Positions 6,563-12,497 of a stretch of DNA of 15,146 nucleotides are shown piece after piece. Every line of letters begins with the position of its first letter. Position 1 is the stretch's first letter. Below the pieces are notes generated by a model. The model ran no database searches. It saw nothing but the letters and a program-made list of their open reading frames with translations, and was not told where the DNA came from. A program made the position numbers and the translations under genes. Source of the stretch: an uncultured Dermabacteraceae bacterium (lineage in GTDB: Bacteria; Actinomycetota; Actinomycetes; Actinomycetales; Dermabacteraceae); contig CALTZZ010000050.1 in the NCBI GenBank assembly GCA_943913905.1, positions 1 to 15,146 on the forward strand. The letters run 5' to 3'.

Positions 6563-8356
6563 CTATTCGAGCTGTTCTTCGAGCTCGAGCCAGCGCCCCT
6601 CAAGTTCGTCAATCTCGTTGCGCCGTGCGGTGATTCCCGAGTTCAGTTCATTGAGCCCTTCAAAGTCAGTGGGGTCGTGCTCTGCGAGCGATGTATGAAT
6701 CGTATCGATCTCCCGATTGAGCTTGTTGATACGGCGTTCAATGGATGCCACCTCTTTCTGGGCAGCACGGAGTTCTGCTCCCGATGGCCCGGAGGAAGTG
6801 GCACTTGCTGACGTGGCCCCAGACTCCTTCCCTGTCCGGGCTTCGGCGGTGTTTTCAGCTGCTCGCACCTGGAGGTATTCATCGACTCCACCAGGCAAAT
6901 GGCGCAGGGTTCCTTGCGAAACTGCGTATTGCTGGTCGGTGACACGTTCCATGAGGTACCGGTCGTGGCTCACGACGATGAGAGTGCCTGGCCACGAATC
7001 CAGAAGGTCTTCGAGCGCCGTCAACATGTCGGTATCAACATCATTGGTGGGCTCGTCCAGAATCAGGACGTTCGGTTCACTGAGCAGTACGAGGAGCAGT
7101 TGGAGCCTGCGGCGCTGACCGCCCGACAGGTCGCTGACTCGGGTTGAAAGATGGTCTTTGGCGAAGCCGAGGCGTTCGAGCAGCTGAGCGGGAGTCAGTT
7201 CTTTGCCTTCGACGTTGAAGGTGGTCTTAGTGCGAGCCAGGACGTCCCGAACTCGGTCACCGGCGATGTCGTTGAGTTCGCGGAACTGCTGGTCAAGAAC
7301 GGCGAGTTTTACCGTTTTTCCGTGCTTGACTCGCCCCTCCGTCGGCTGCAAATGTCCTGAGATGAGGTTGAGGAGAGTGGATTTTCCGGCCCCGTTTGGT
7401 CCCAGAATGCCGGTGCGTTCGCCGGGCCCGATGCGCCACGTAATGTCATGCAGCACACGGTTGTCTCCGAACGAGACGCCGGCATCGAACAAGTCAATGA
7501 CGTCTTTTCCGAGCCGTGCGGTGGCAAGGCGTTGGAGTTCGAGCGGGTTCCGCACTTCGGGTACATCGGCGATAAGTTCGTTGGCCGCTTCGATGCGGAA
7601 CTTGGGTTTCGAGGTTCGTGCTGGCGCTCCGCGGCGCAGCCATGCCAATTCTTTGCGGGCGAGGTTTTGGCGTTTTTGTTCGGTGGCAGCGGCGATACGG
7701 TCACGTTCCACCCGCTGGAGCACATACGCGGCGTAGCCGCCTTCGAATGGTTCCACGATGCCGTCGTGGACTTCCCACGTCACGGTGCATACTTCGTCGA
7801 GGAACCAGCGGTCGTGGGTGATGACCATGAAGGCGCCCTGGTTTTTGGGCCAGCGATTCTTCATGTGGGTCGCTAGCCAGTGGATACCTTCAAGGTCCAG
7901 GTGGTTTGTGGGCTCGTCGAGGCCAATCACGTCCCAGTCGCCCACGAGCAGCTGCGCCAGTGCCACGCGCCGGCGTTGGCCGCCGGAGAGCGAGCCAATG
8001 GTGCGGTCGAAGGGAATATCGCTCACGAGGCCTTTGACGACGTCGCGAATCTTGGCGTTACCTGCCCATTCGTGTTCGGCCAGGTCGCCAACAATTTCGT
8101 GGCCGACGGTGGCCGAGTCGTCCATGGAGTCTGACTGCGATAGAAGGCCCAGGCGAACACCGCCGCGTGGGGTGACGCGACCGGGGTACGGCTCTAGTTC
8201 GCCGAAGAGCATACGCATGAGCGAGCTCTTGCCGTCGCCGTTTCGTCCCACGACGCCGATGCGGTCTCCTTCAAAGATTCCGAGGGTTACGGAATCGAGC
8301 ACCACGCGGTTGGGGTATTGCAGATGCAGCTGTTCAGCGCCAAGAAGAAGAGTCAC
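6563..8356 (-). CDS. ABC-F family ATPase, Uup-like, with C-terminal coiled-coil domain
   Basis: This 597-aa soluble protein has two ABC domains and no membrane span. ABC1: Walker A GRNGDGKS (37-44), signature LSGGQ (123-127), Walker B IGLDEP followed by TNHLD (144-154), switch His181. An interdomain linker of about residues 205-262 (rich in Arg/Gln/Lys) follows. ABC2: Walker A GPNGAGKST (319-327), signature LSGGQ (410-414), Walker B LILDEP (431-436), switch His464. Residues about 526-597 are a charged coiled coil typical of Uup, which binds DNA or ribosomes. Both active sites look intact. ABC-F proteins act on the ribosome in translation-factor or antibiotic-protection roles; the coiled coil favours Uup over a resistance factor. 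The start is GTG at 8356, placed 7 nt after a -10 box, so the mRNA may be leaderless. It is divergent from the Ltp-repeat gene and followed by the MmcQ-like gene. Confidence 0.93.
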   Translation of the reverse strand: MTLLLGAEQLHLQYPNRVVLDSVTLGIFEGDRIGVVGRNGDGKSSLMRMLFGELEPYPGRVTPRGGVRLGLLSQSDSMDDSATVGHEIVGDLAEHEWAGNAKIRDVVKGLVSDIPFDRTIGSLSGGQRRRVALAQLLVGDWDVIGLDEPTNHLDLEGIHWLATHMKNRWPKNQGAFMVITHDRWFLDEVCTVTWEVHDGIVEPFEGGYAAYVLQRVERDRIAAATEQKRQNLARKELAWLRRGAPARTSKPKFRIEAANELIADVPEVRNPLELQRLATARLGKDVIDLFDAGVSFGDNRVLHDITWRIGPGERTGILGPNGAGKSTLLNLISGHLQPTEGRVKHGKTVKLAVLDQQFRELNDIAGDRVRDVLARTKTTFNVEGKELTPAQLLERLGFAKDHLSTRVSDLSGGQRRRLQLLLVLLSEPNVLILDEPTNDVDTDMLTALEDLLDSWPGTLIVVSHDRYLMERVTDQQYAVSQGTLRHLPGGVDEYLQVRAAENTAEARTGKESGATSASATSSGPSGAELRAAQKEVASIERRINKLNREIDTIHTSLAEHDPTDFEGLNELNSGITARRNEIDELEGRWLELEEQLE

Positions 8357-8363
8357 GCGCTCC

Positions 8364-8369
8364 AGCCTA
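8364..8369 (-). promoter_or_regulatory. -10 box of the ABC-F gene, leaderless arrangement
   Basis: The minus strand reads GATAGGCTGG followed by AGCGC and then the GTG start; TAGGCT ends 7 nt before the start codon. The GGAG beside it is only 3 nt from the GTG, too close for a good ribosome-binding site, so a transcript beginning at or next to the GTG is likely. No convincing -35 is present. Confidence 0.5.
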
Positions 8370-8415
8370 TCTCGCGTGTCAGGGACGCTTCTGGCTCACT
8401 GCACACCGAGGACTG

Positions 8416-8424
8416 CAATATCCT
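8416..8424 (+). promoter_or_regulatory. Putative -10 region of the Ltp-repeat gene
   Basis: CAATATCCT contains overlapping -10-like hexamers (CAATAT and TATCCT) in an AT-rich patch of the 106-bp divergent spacer. Transcription would start near 8431, about 30 nt before the start codon, leaving room for the GAGGA ribosome-binding site at 8451-8455. The -35 is poor. Confidence 0.35.
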
Positions 8425-8462
8425 TGAAATGTTTATTTCCCTTTTCTTTCGAGGACCCCGCA

Positions 8463-9308
8463 ATGACCACCCCTCCCCCGAGCTCACCGTACGGCGCACC
8501 CGAACCTTCGCATTCCGGATCATCCGGAGCATCCTCGTACCCACCGCCCAATTTCGGTGCGCCGCAACAACCGGCGTACGCCAACAGGATGCCAGCAAGC
8601 GCACCGATGCAGCCGAAGAAGAGCAACGCGTGGAAGTGGCTCCTCGGCTGCTGCCTTGGGCTCGTGCTTCTTTTCGGTATAGGAGGATGCGGCGCGCTCT
8701 TTGTGGTCCCCTCCATCATGGACAACGCGAGCGCCCCCGCAGACGACGACGCCGCTGAAGACCTGACGCCGTCGGACTCCGAGGATGATGCGTCCAGCAC
8801 AGCGACGCCCACGCCCGAGTCATCCGCGCCAGGCACCGCCAGCACTGCGCCAGCGAACGATGAGAACTCACAGGCACTGAGCAAGGCGCAGAACTACATC
8901 GATACGATGCCCATGAGTAAGAACGGTCTGAAACGTCAGCTCACATCAGAAGCAGAAGGATTCTCCGAAGGTGCAGCCCAGTATGCGGTGGACAACCTTG
9001 ACGTCGATTACAAGGCCAACGCCCTCGAATCGGCGAAGAATTACTCCGAAACGCTCCATTTGAGCAAGGCCGGGCTCAAGAAACAGCTCACGTCTACTGC
9101 TGGCGAGGGCTATACCGAAGAAGAAGCGCAGTACGCGATCGAGAATCTTAAGGCCGACTACAAGAAGAACGCGCTGGACAAAGCGCGGATCTATCGGGAT
9201 GACCTCAACCTGGACACCAACGAAATCAAGGAACAGCTCACCAGCCAATACGGTGAAGAGTTCACCGAAGAAGAAGCGCAATACGCCATCGATAACCTCG
9301 ACAAGTAG
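8463..9308 (+). CDS. Membrane-anchored protein with three tandem Ltp-family (host cell surface-exposed lipoprotein) repeats
   Basis: The product is 281 aa. Residues 1-52 are Pro/Ser/Ala-rich and probably cytoplasmic. Residues about 56-82 are a hydrophobic span (WLLGCCLGLVLLFGIGG). Residues 83-135 are an acidic Ser/Thr/Pro/Ala stalk, and 137-281 are three tandem repeats of 46-50 aa with core KxQLTS...EGxxEExAQYAIxNL, ending at the C-terminus. The repeat matches the Ltp domain first described in a Streptococcus thermophilus prophage lipoprotein that blocks injection of phage DNA; in actinobacteria such repeats are common in surface proteins of unknown role. The hydrophobic span ends in IGGC, but it sits internally after a long N-terminus, so a plain membrane anchor is more likely than a lipidated signal peptide. 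The ATG at 8463 has GAGGA 7 nt upstream. A phage-exclusion role is inference. Confidence 0.88.
   Translation: MTTPPPSSPYGAPEPSHSGSSGASSYPPPNFGAPQQPAYANRMPASAPMQPKKSNAWKWLLGCCLGLVLLFGIGGCGALFVVPSIMDNASAPADDDAAEDLTPSDSEDDASSTATPTPESSAPGTASTAPANDENSQALSKAQNYIDTMPMSKNGLKRQLTSEAEGFSEGAAQYAVDNLDVDYKANALESAKNYSETLHLSKAGLKKQLTSTAGEGYTEEEAQYAIENLKADYKKNALDKARIYRDDLNLDTNEIKEQLTSQYGEEFTEEEAQYAIDNLDK
8871..9305 (+). repeat. Three tandem Ltp-type coding repeats
   Basis: The units are 8871-9017 (147 nt), 9018-9167 (150 nt) and 9168-9305 (138 nt). Units 2 and 3 share an identical 17-nt stretch, ACCGAAGAAGAAGCGCA, at 9114-9130 and 9264-9280, exactly 150 nt apart, pointing to a relatively recent duplication of the last two. 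Unit 1 is more divergent (FSEGAAQYAVDNL in place of YTEEEAQYAIENL). Confidence 0.85.
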
Positions 9309-9319
9309 CGTCCTGCGGG

Positions 9320-10204
9320 TCAGGCCCGAGCGGCGGCAAGAGCAATAAACTCTTTCACCGTGAGGGTTTCGCCGCGTCGTTGTGGATCGATCCCGGCACG
9401 CACACATACGTCGCCGGGGTCGATACCGGCCCCCGCCCACGATTTGAGTGCAGCGCGGAGCGTCTTACGCCGCTGAGCAAACGCGGCATCAATAAGCGAG
9501 AAGACGAGTTCGCGCTCGGGTTCGCCCGGCTCAGCGGTGCGGTTGCGACGAACGCGAACGAGCGCGCTATCAACATTGGGCACGGGCCAGAACACTTGCC
9601 GTGAGATCTTTCCCGCGAGCTCGCTAGACCCGTACCAGGCAGCTTTGACGCTGGGGGCACCGTAAATCTTGCTGCCGGGCTTTGCCGCAATACGCTCCGC
9701 CACTTCCTTTTGAACCATGACGAGCGCTTCATCGAGCGAGGAAAAGCGTTCGAACATGGTGAGGAGAATGGGGGTGGCGACGTTGTAGGGAAGATTGGCG
9801 ACCAGCGTTGTGGGCGCGTGAGTGGCGGCCGACGGCTGCGGAAGTTCCGTCACGCGCAACGCATCGGCATTCACGAGCGCGAGATGGGACGGCTCTGCCC
9901 CCTTCGCCTCGATCGTGTCCGGGAGAAGCGTGGCGAGTGCCGAATCGAGTTCGATTGCTCCCACCAGTACGCCAGCTTCGAGCAGGCCCAGTGTGAGCGA
10001 TCCAAGTCCGGGCCCCACTTCCACCACCACGTCACCGGGGCTGACGCCCGCGCGATCGACGATAGCTCGGACCGTATTGGGGTCGAGCAGAAAGTTCTGG
10101 CCTCGCTGCTTCGTGGGAACGATGCCGGCGTTCGACGCTAAAGCTCGGATATCGCGAGGAGTCAGCAGCATCGTCCCGCGGTCAAGCGCGGGGACCTGGG
10201 TCAT
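9320..10204 (-). CDS. rsmA: 16S rRNA dimethyladenosine transferase RsmA (KsgA)
   Basis: This 294-aa S-adenosylmethionine-dependent enzyme dimethylates two adjacent adenosines near the 3' end of 16S rRNA (A1518/A1519 in E. coli numbering). The N-terminal KQRGQNFLLDPNTVRAIV leads into motif I, VVVEVGPGLGSLT (E62, G64, G66, G68), the acidic end of strand 2 (GAIELD), motif IV NLPY at 137-140, and VMVQKEVAERIAAKPGSKIYG, then the C-terminal domain with RRKTLRAALKSW. Loss of this enzyme is a classical route to kasugamycin resistance; here all motifs are intact. I start at the ATG at 10204, which overlaps the tatD stop (ATGA), so the pair is translationally coupled. ispE, often next in actinobacteria, is absent; the convergent Ltp-repeat gene ends 11 bp away. 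Confidence 0.95.
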   Translation of the reverse strand: MTQVPALDRGTMLLTPRDIRALASNAGIVPTKQRGQNFLLDPNTVRAIVDRAGVSPGDVVVEVGPGLGSLTLGLLEAGVLVGAIELDSALATLLPDTIEAKGAEPSHLALVNADALRVTELPQPSAATHAPTTLVANLPYNVATPILLTMFERFSSLDEALVMVQKEVAERIAAKPGSKIYGAPSVKAAWYGSSELAGKISRQVFWPVPNVDSALVRVRRNRTAEPGEPERELVFSLIDAAFAQRRKTLRAALKSWAGAGIDPGDVCVRAGIDPQRRGETLTVKEFIALAAARA

Positions 10205-11163
10205 GCCCCGGCCCATCCGTAGACCTCGCGTTCTGTTGCGCGGACGGCAACGCATGCCTCTTTGAGGCTCACACCCTTCACATCGGCAATCGTCTGCATC
10301 GTGTGAGGAATGAGGTAGCTCGAGTTGGGGCGGCCACGCCACGGCTCGGGAGTAAGGAAAGGTGCATCCGTTTCAACCATGACGCGGTTGAGCGGGGTGA
10401 TCTCGAGAGCATCGCGAAGGTTTTGGGCATTCTTGAATGTCACTGTTCCGGCAAACGAGAGGTAGCAGCCACGGTCAAGCACTGCACGAGCGAACTCGGC
10501 GTCACCGCTAAAGCAGTGAAATACGGTCGGTTCGGGCGTCCCTTCGGCATCGAGCACCTGGAGAACGTCCGCGTGCGCATCGCGATCGTGAATCTGCATC
10601 GGCAGGTTCTTTTCCTTTGCGAGGGCGATGTGCATTCGGAAGCTCTGGATCTGTGCCTCGCGATGGGCAGGCTTTTTCTTCGAAGTACGGAACCAATCGA
10701 GCCCTGTCTCACCAACCGCGACCATGCGCTCGTGGTCTAGAAGGTCACTGAGCTCGGCGATTGCGTCGTCAAGTGACGGGAGCTCTTCGCCATGACGCCC
10801 CACCCCATTGAGGTGATTGATGGAGTCGTTGGGATGGATCGCTACCGCGCCCCTGAGTCGCTCATCAACATACTCCCGGTCAGTGTCTGCTACCCCCTTA
10901 CCGTCAAGAAGTGTGTGAGTCCAGCGGGCAGACGAGAGGTCGCATCCCACCGTGATTACTCCTGCAATCCCCGAGGCCTCGGCCCACCGCAGATGGTCCG
11001 CGACGGTGACCTCTCCCTCGCCATCGCTACAATCAAAATGTGCATGATTGTCGATCACGAGGCTCGGCAGCGGTGTCGGGGCGTCGGGCCAGGTGAGGTT
11101 TCGGGTGTGGCCGGATTCGGCGACTGTGCTGCGGGACTGCATGCTCTCGCTCATGCATTTCAT
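10201..11163 (-). CDS. tatD: TatD-family metal-dependent hydrolase / DNase
   Basis: This 320-aa TIM-barrel amidohydrolase-superfamily protein carries the metal-binding residues of TatD enzymes: H40-A-H42 in DNHAHFD, the glutamate of VGETGLDW, the histidines in QIHDRDAH and VFHCFSG, and the aspartate in VETDAPFLTPEPWRG. TatD proteins are Mg-dependent 3'-5' exonucleases linked to DNA repair and RNA processing. The ATG at 11163 is preferred because GAGGA lies 8 nt upstream; a GTG at 11178 and an ATG at 11154 are alternatives. Residues 1-33 before the first barrel strand are not conserved, so the true start may be further in. It overlaps ksgA by 4 nt, the usual actinobacterial tatD-ksgA proximity (rpfB, often between them, is absent). 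Confidence 0.93.
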   Translation of the reverse strand: MKCMSESMQSRSTVAESGHTRNLTWPDAPTPLPSLVIDNHAHFDCSDGEGEVTVADHLRWAEASGIAGVITVGCDLSSARWTHTLLDGKGVADTDREYVDERLRGAVAIHPNDSINHLNGVGRHGEELPSLDDAIAELSDLLDHERMVAVGETGLDWFRTSKKKPAHREAQIQSFRMHIALAKEKNLPMQIHDRDAHADVLQVLDAEGTPEPTVFHCFSGDAEFARAVLDRGCYLSFAGTVTFKNAQNLRDALEITPLNRVMVETDAPFLTPEPWRGRPNSSYLIPHTMQTIADVKGVSLKEACVAVRATEREVYGWAGA

Positions 11164-11244
11164 CGTAGTAGTCCTCACGACCGTCGCCGACGTGTAATAC
11201 CCACCACAAGGCCTCTCGGAGTCGCGCGCGGCGAGGCCTATCTG

Positions 11245-11253
11245 TGGTCTAAT
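11245..11253 (+). promoter_or_regulatory. Extended -10 promoter of rpmF
   Basis: TGG followed by TCTAAT gives a TGn extended -10 with 5 of 6 bases matching TATAAT. The transcript would begin near 11260, giving a leader of about 80 nt. No -35 is needed for an extended -10, and none is evident in the GC-rich upstream bases. Confidence 0.45.
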
Positions 11254-11274
11254 TGTTTCTTGTTGCGCATTCGC

Positions 11275-11311
11275 GCGCCCTTGGGCGCTCTGGGCGCATC
11301 CCCAATTTTTT
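11275..11311 (+). promoter_or_regulatory. Structured leader of rpmF with hairpin and T-run
   Basis: GCGCCC-TT-GGGCGC (11275-11288) is a perfect hairpin. A second GGGCGC (11292-11297) could replace its 3' arm. Separately TGGG (11291-11294) can pair with CCCA (11301-11304), just before six T residues (11306-11311), a weak terminator-like layout. Alternative pairing could let the leader switch, but the second stem is only 4 bp. The rpmF ribosome-binding site AAGGAG is at 11328-11333. Confidence 0.35.
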
Positions 11312-11340
11312 ATCCATTAGTTCGAGCAAGGAGCGCATCC

Positions 11341-11511
11341 ATGGCAGTGCCCAAGTTCAAGATGTCCCGGGCCCGCACCCGTTCGCGCCGCGCGAACTGG
11401 AAGGCAGAGGCCACCGATCTCGTGCAGGTGACCGTTCGCGGTCGCACTGCCTCGGTGCCGCGTCGCCTCGCGAAGGCTTACCAGCGCGGTCTCATTCAGA
11501 TCAACGACTAA
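11341..11511 (+). CDS. rpmF: 50S ribosomal protein bL32, cysteine-free form
   Basis: This 56-aa ribosomal protein begins MAVPKFKMSRARTRSRRANW, a clear bL32 start, and ends in RRLAKAYQRGLIQIND. It contains no cysteine, so it is the zinc-independent (C-minus) version, the common form in many actinobacteria and usually made under zinc limitation when a C-plus copy exists elsewhere. The ATG at 11341 is preceded by AAGGAG at 7 nt. It stands alone between tatD (divergent) and rsmI (convergent) with its own promoter region and a downstream hairpin. No Zur-like operator was identified upstream. Confidence 0.96.
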   Translation: MAVPKFKMSRARTRSRRANWKAEATDLVQVTVRGRTASVPRRLAKAYQRGLIQIND

Positions 11512-11531
11512 GCGTCGCTGAGTTTTTCGCC

Positions 11532-11561
11532 AAGGGCGTCCACCTTCCGGTGGGCGCCCTT
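11532..11561 (+). terminator. Strong hairpin between convergent rpmF and rsmI
   Basis: AAGGGCGTCCACC (11532-11544) pairs along its 13 bases (one G-T) with GGTGGGCGCCCTT (11549-11561) around the loop TTCC. It lies 20 bp after the rpmF stop and 24 bp beyond the rsmI stop. The plus-strand tail CGCTTTGTCT is only moderately U-rich; actinobacterial terminators often lack a strong U-run. It may serve both genes. Confidence 0.75.
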
Positions 11562-11585
11562 CGCTTTGTCTATCGGTAGTGACCT

Positions 11586-12437
11586 CTACTGTCGGTGGTG
11601 AGCGAGCGCCAAGGCGTAAAGATCGCGAGAGCTGACGCCGTCGTGGCGCGCCGCTACCTCTTTCGCTGCGTCCTTGAGCCTCTCCCCTGCTGCAATACGC
11701 TCATTAACATCATGCAGTAGCTCATTCGGATCAGCCTCCCCGTCAAAAGGCGCCACCAAGATCACGATTTCTCCGAGAACCTCCGTACTAGTACTCCAGC
11801 TCACAAGGTCATCGAGGCTGCCACGGCGGACCTCTTCATGAACCTTCGTGAGTTCGCGGGCAACACACGCCTGCCGCTCTCCTCCGAAAGCATCGCGCAT
11901 AGCCATGAGCGTTTCGGCGGTCCGTCGCGGGGATTCGAAGAAGATGAGGGTGCGGGTTTCTCGCGCAAGATCCTCGAGTGCTCGGGCGCGTTTTCCCTCA
12001 GTTCGCGGAAGGAATCCTTCAAATGCGAACCGGGCAGACGCGAGGCCAGAATGTACCAGGGCTGTCACTGGCGCCGATGGCCCTGGGAAGACGTCGACCG
12101 GGATCTCTTCCGCGTGCGCCGCAACGACTGCCCGGTAACCGGGATCGGAGACGACGGGCATGCCGGCGTCCGTCACGAGCAGCACCTTCTTCCCTTCGCG
12201 CACTGAGTTGAGCAAAGTTTCCGTGCGGTCGCGTTCGTTGTGCTCGTGGTAGGCCCATGTGGTGGCTGTGAGCCGAATACCAAGATCGGTTGCGAGTCGC
12301 TTTAGTTTCCGGGTGTCTTCCGCCGCGATGACGTCTGCCTCCTGGAGGGCGCGCACAAGCCGCATCGAGGAATCGAGTGGATGTCCGATCGGGGTCGCGG
12401 CTAAGGTCAGGGCGCCTGGACGCAGTGTTTCGCTCAT
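11586..12437 (-). CDS. rsmI: 16S rRNA (cytidine-2'-O)-methyltransferase RsmI
   Basis: This 283-aa tetrapyrrole-methylase-fold enzyme 2'-O-methylates C1402 of 16S rRNA (E. coli numbering) using S-adenosylmethionine. Visible family motifs are LTLAATPIGHPLDSS (residues about 10-24), VIAAEDTRK, YHEHNE, LLVTDAGMPVVSDPG (the SAM-binding loop), PGPSAPVTALVHSGL, FEGFLPR and FESPRR. All look intact. The start is the ATG at 12437; no ribosome-binding site is present, but TACGAT lies exactly 6 nt upstream, so the mRNA is probably leaderless. It is divergent from the mannosyltransferase gene across 60 bp, the same neighbour pair as Rv1003/Rv1002c in M. tuberculosis. Confidence 0.95.
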   Translation of the reverse strand: MSETLRPGALTLAATPIGHPLDSSMRLVRALQEADVIAAEDTRKLKRLATDLGIRLTATTWAYHEHNERDRTETLLNSVREGKKVLLVTDAGMPVVSDPGYRAVVAAHAEEIPVDVFPGPSAPVTALVHSGLASARFAFEGFLPRTEGKRARALEDLARETRTLIFFESPRRTAETLMAMRDAFGGERQACVARELTKVHEEVRRGSLDDLVSWSTSTEVLGEIVILVAPFDGEADPNELLHDVNERIAAGERLKDAAKEVAARHDGVSSRDLYALALAHHRQ

Positions 12438-12443
12438 TGCTTG

Positions 12444-12449
12444 ATCGTA
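12444..12449 (-). promoter_or_regulatory. -10 box of rsmI, leaderless arrangement
   Basis: TACGAT on the minus strand ends 6 nt before the rsmI ATG. With the usual 6-7 nt to the transcription start, the transcript would begin at the A of the start codon; no Shine-Dalgarno is present. Confidence 0.5.
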
Positions 12450-12485
12450 TCGGGCCGCGCTTGGGGAACGGTCGGCCGCCACGGT

Positions 12486-12491
12486 TACTAT
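12486..12491 (+). promoter_or_regulatory. -10 box of the mannosyltransferase gene, leaderless arrangement
   Basis: TACTAT is followed by GGGGCG and then the GTG start at 12498, a 6-nt gap that puts the transcription start on the GTG. A possible -35, TTGGGG (12461-12466), has a long 19-bp spacer. Confidence 0.5.
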
Positions 12492-12497
12492 GGGGCG

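Noticed and set aside
7758..8462. Upstream extension of the Ltp-repeat gene across the ABC-F gene
   Set aside because: The frame stays open antisense to the conserved ABC-F gene, but the GAGGA site places the start at 8463, and the extension is Arg/Ser/Pro-rich without domain similarity.
9312..9328. Hairpin between the convergent Ltp-repeat gene and ksgA
   Set aside because: Only 4-bp stems (CCTG/CAGG or CGGG/CCCG) can form, too weak to call a terminator.
10792..11340. In-frame upstream extension of rpmF (239 codons in total)
   Set aside because: The extension runs antisense through tatD; L32 is a ~56-residue protein and its ATG has a strong ribosome-binding site at 11328-11333.
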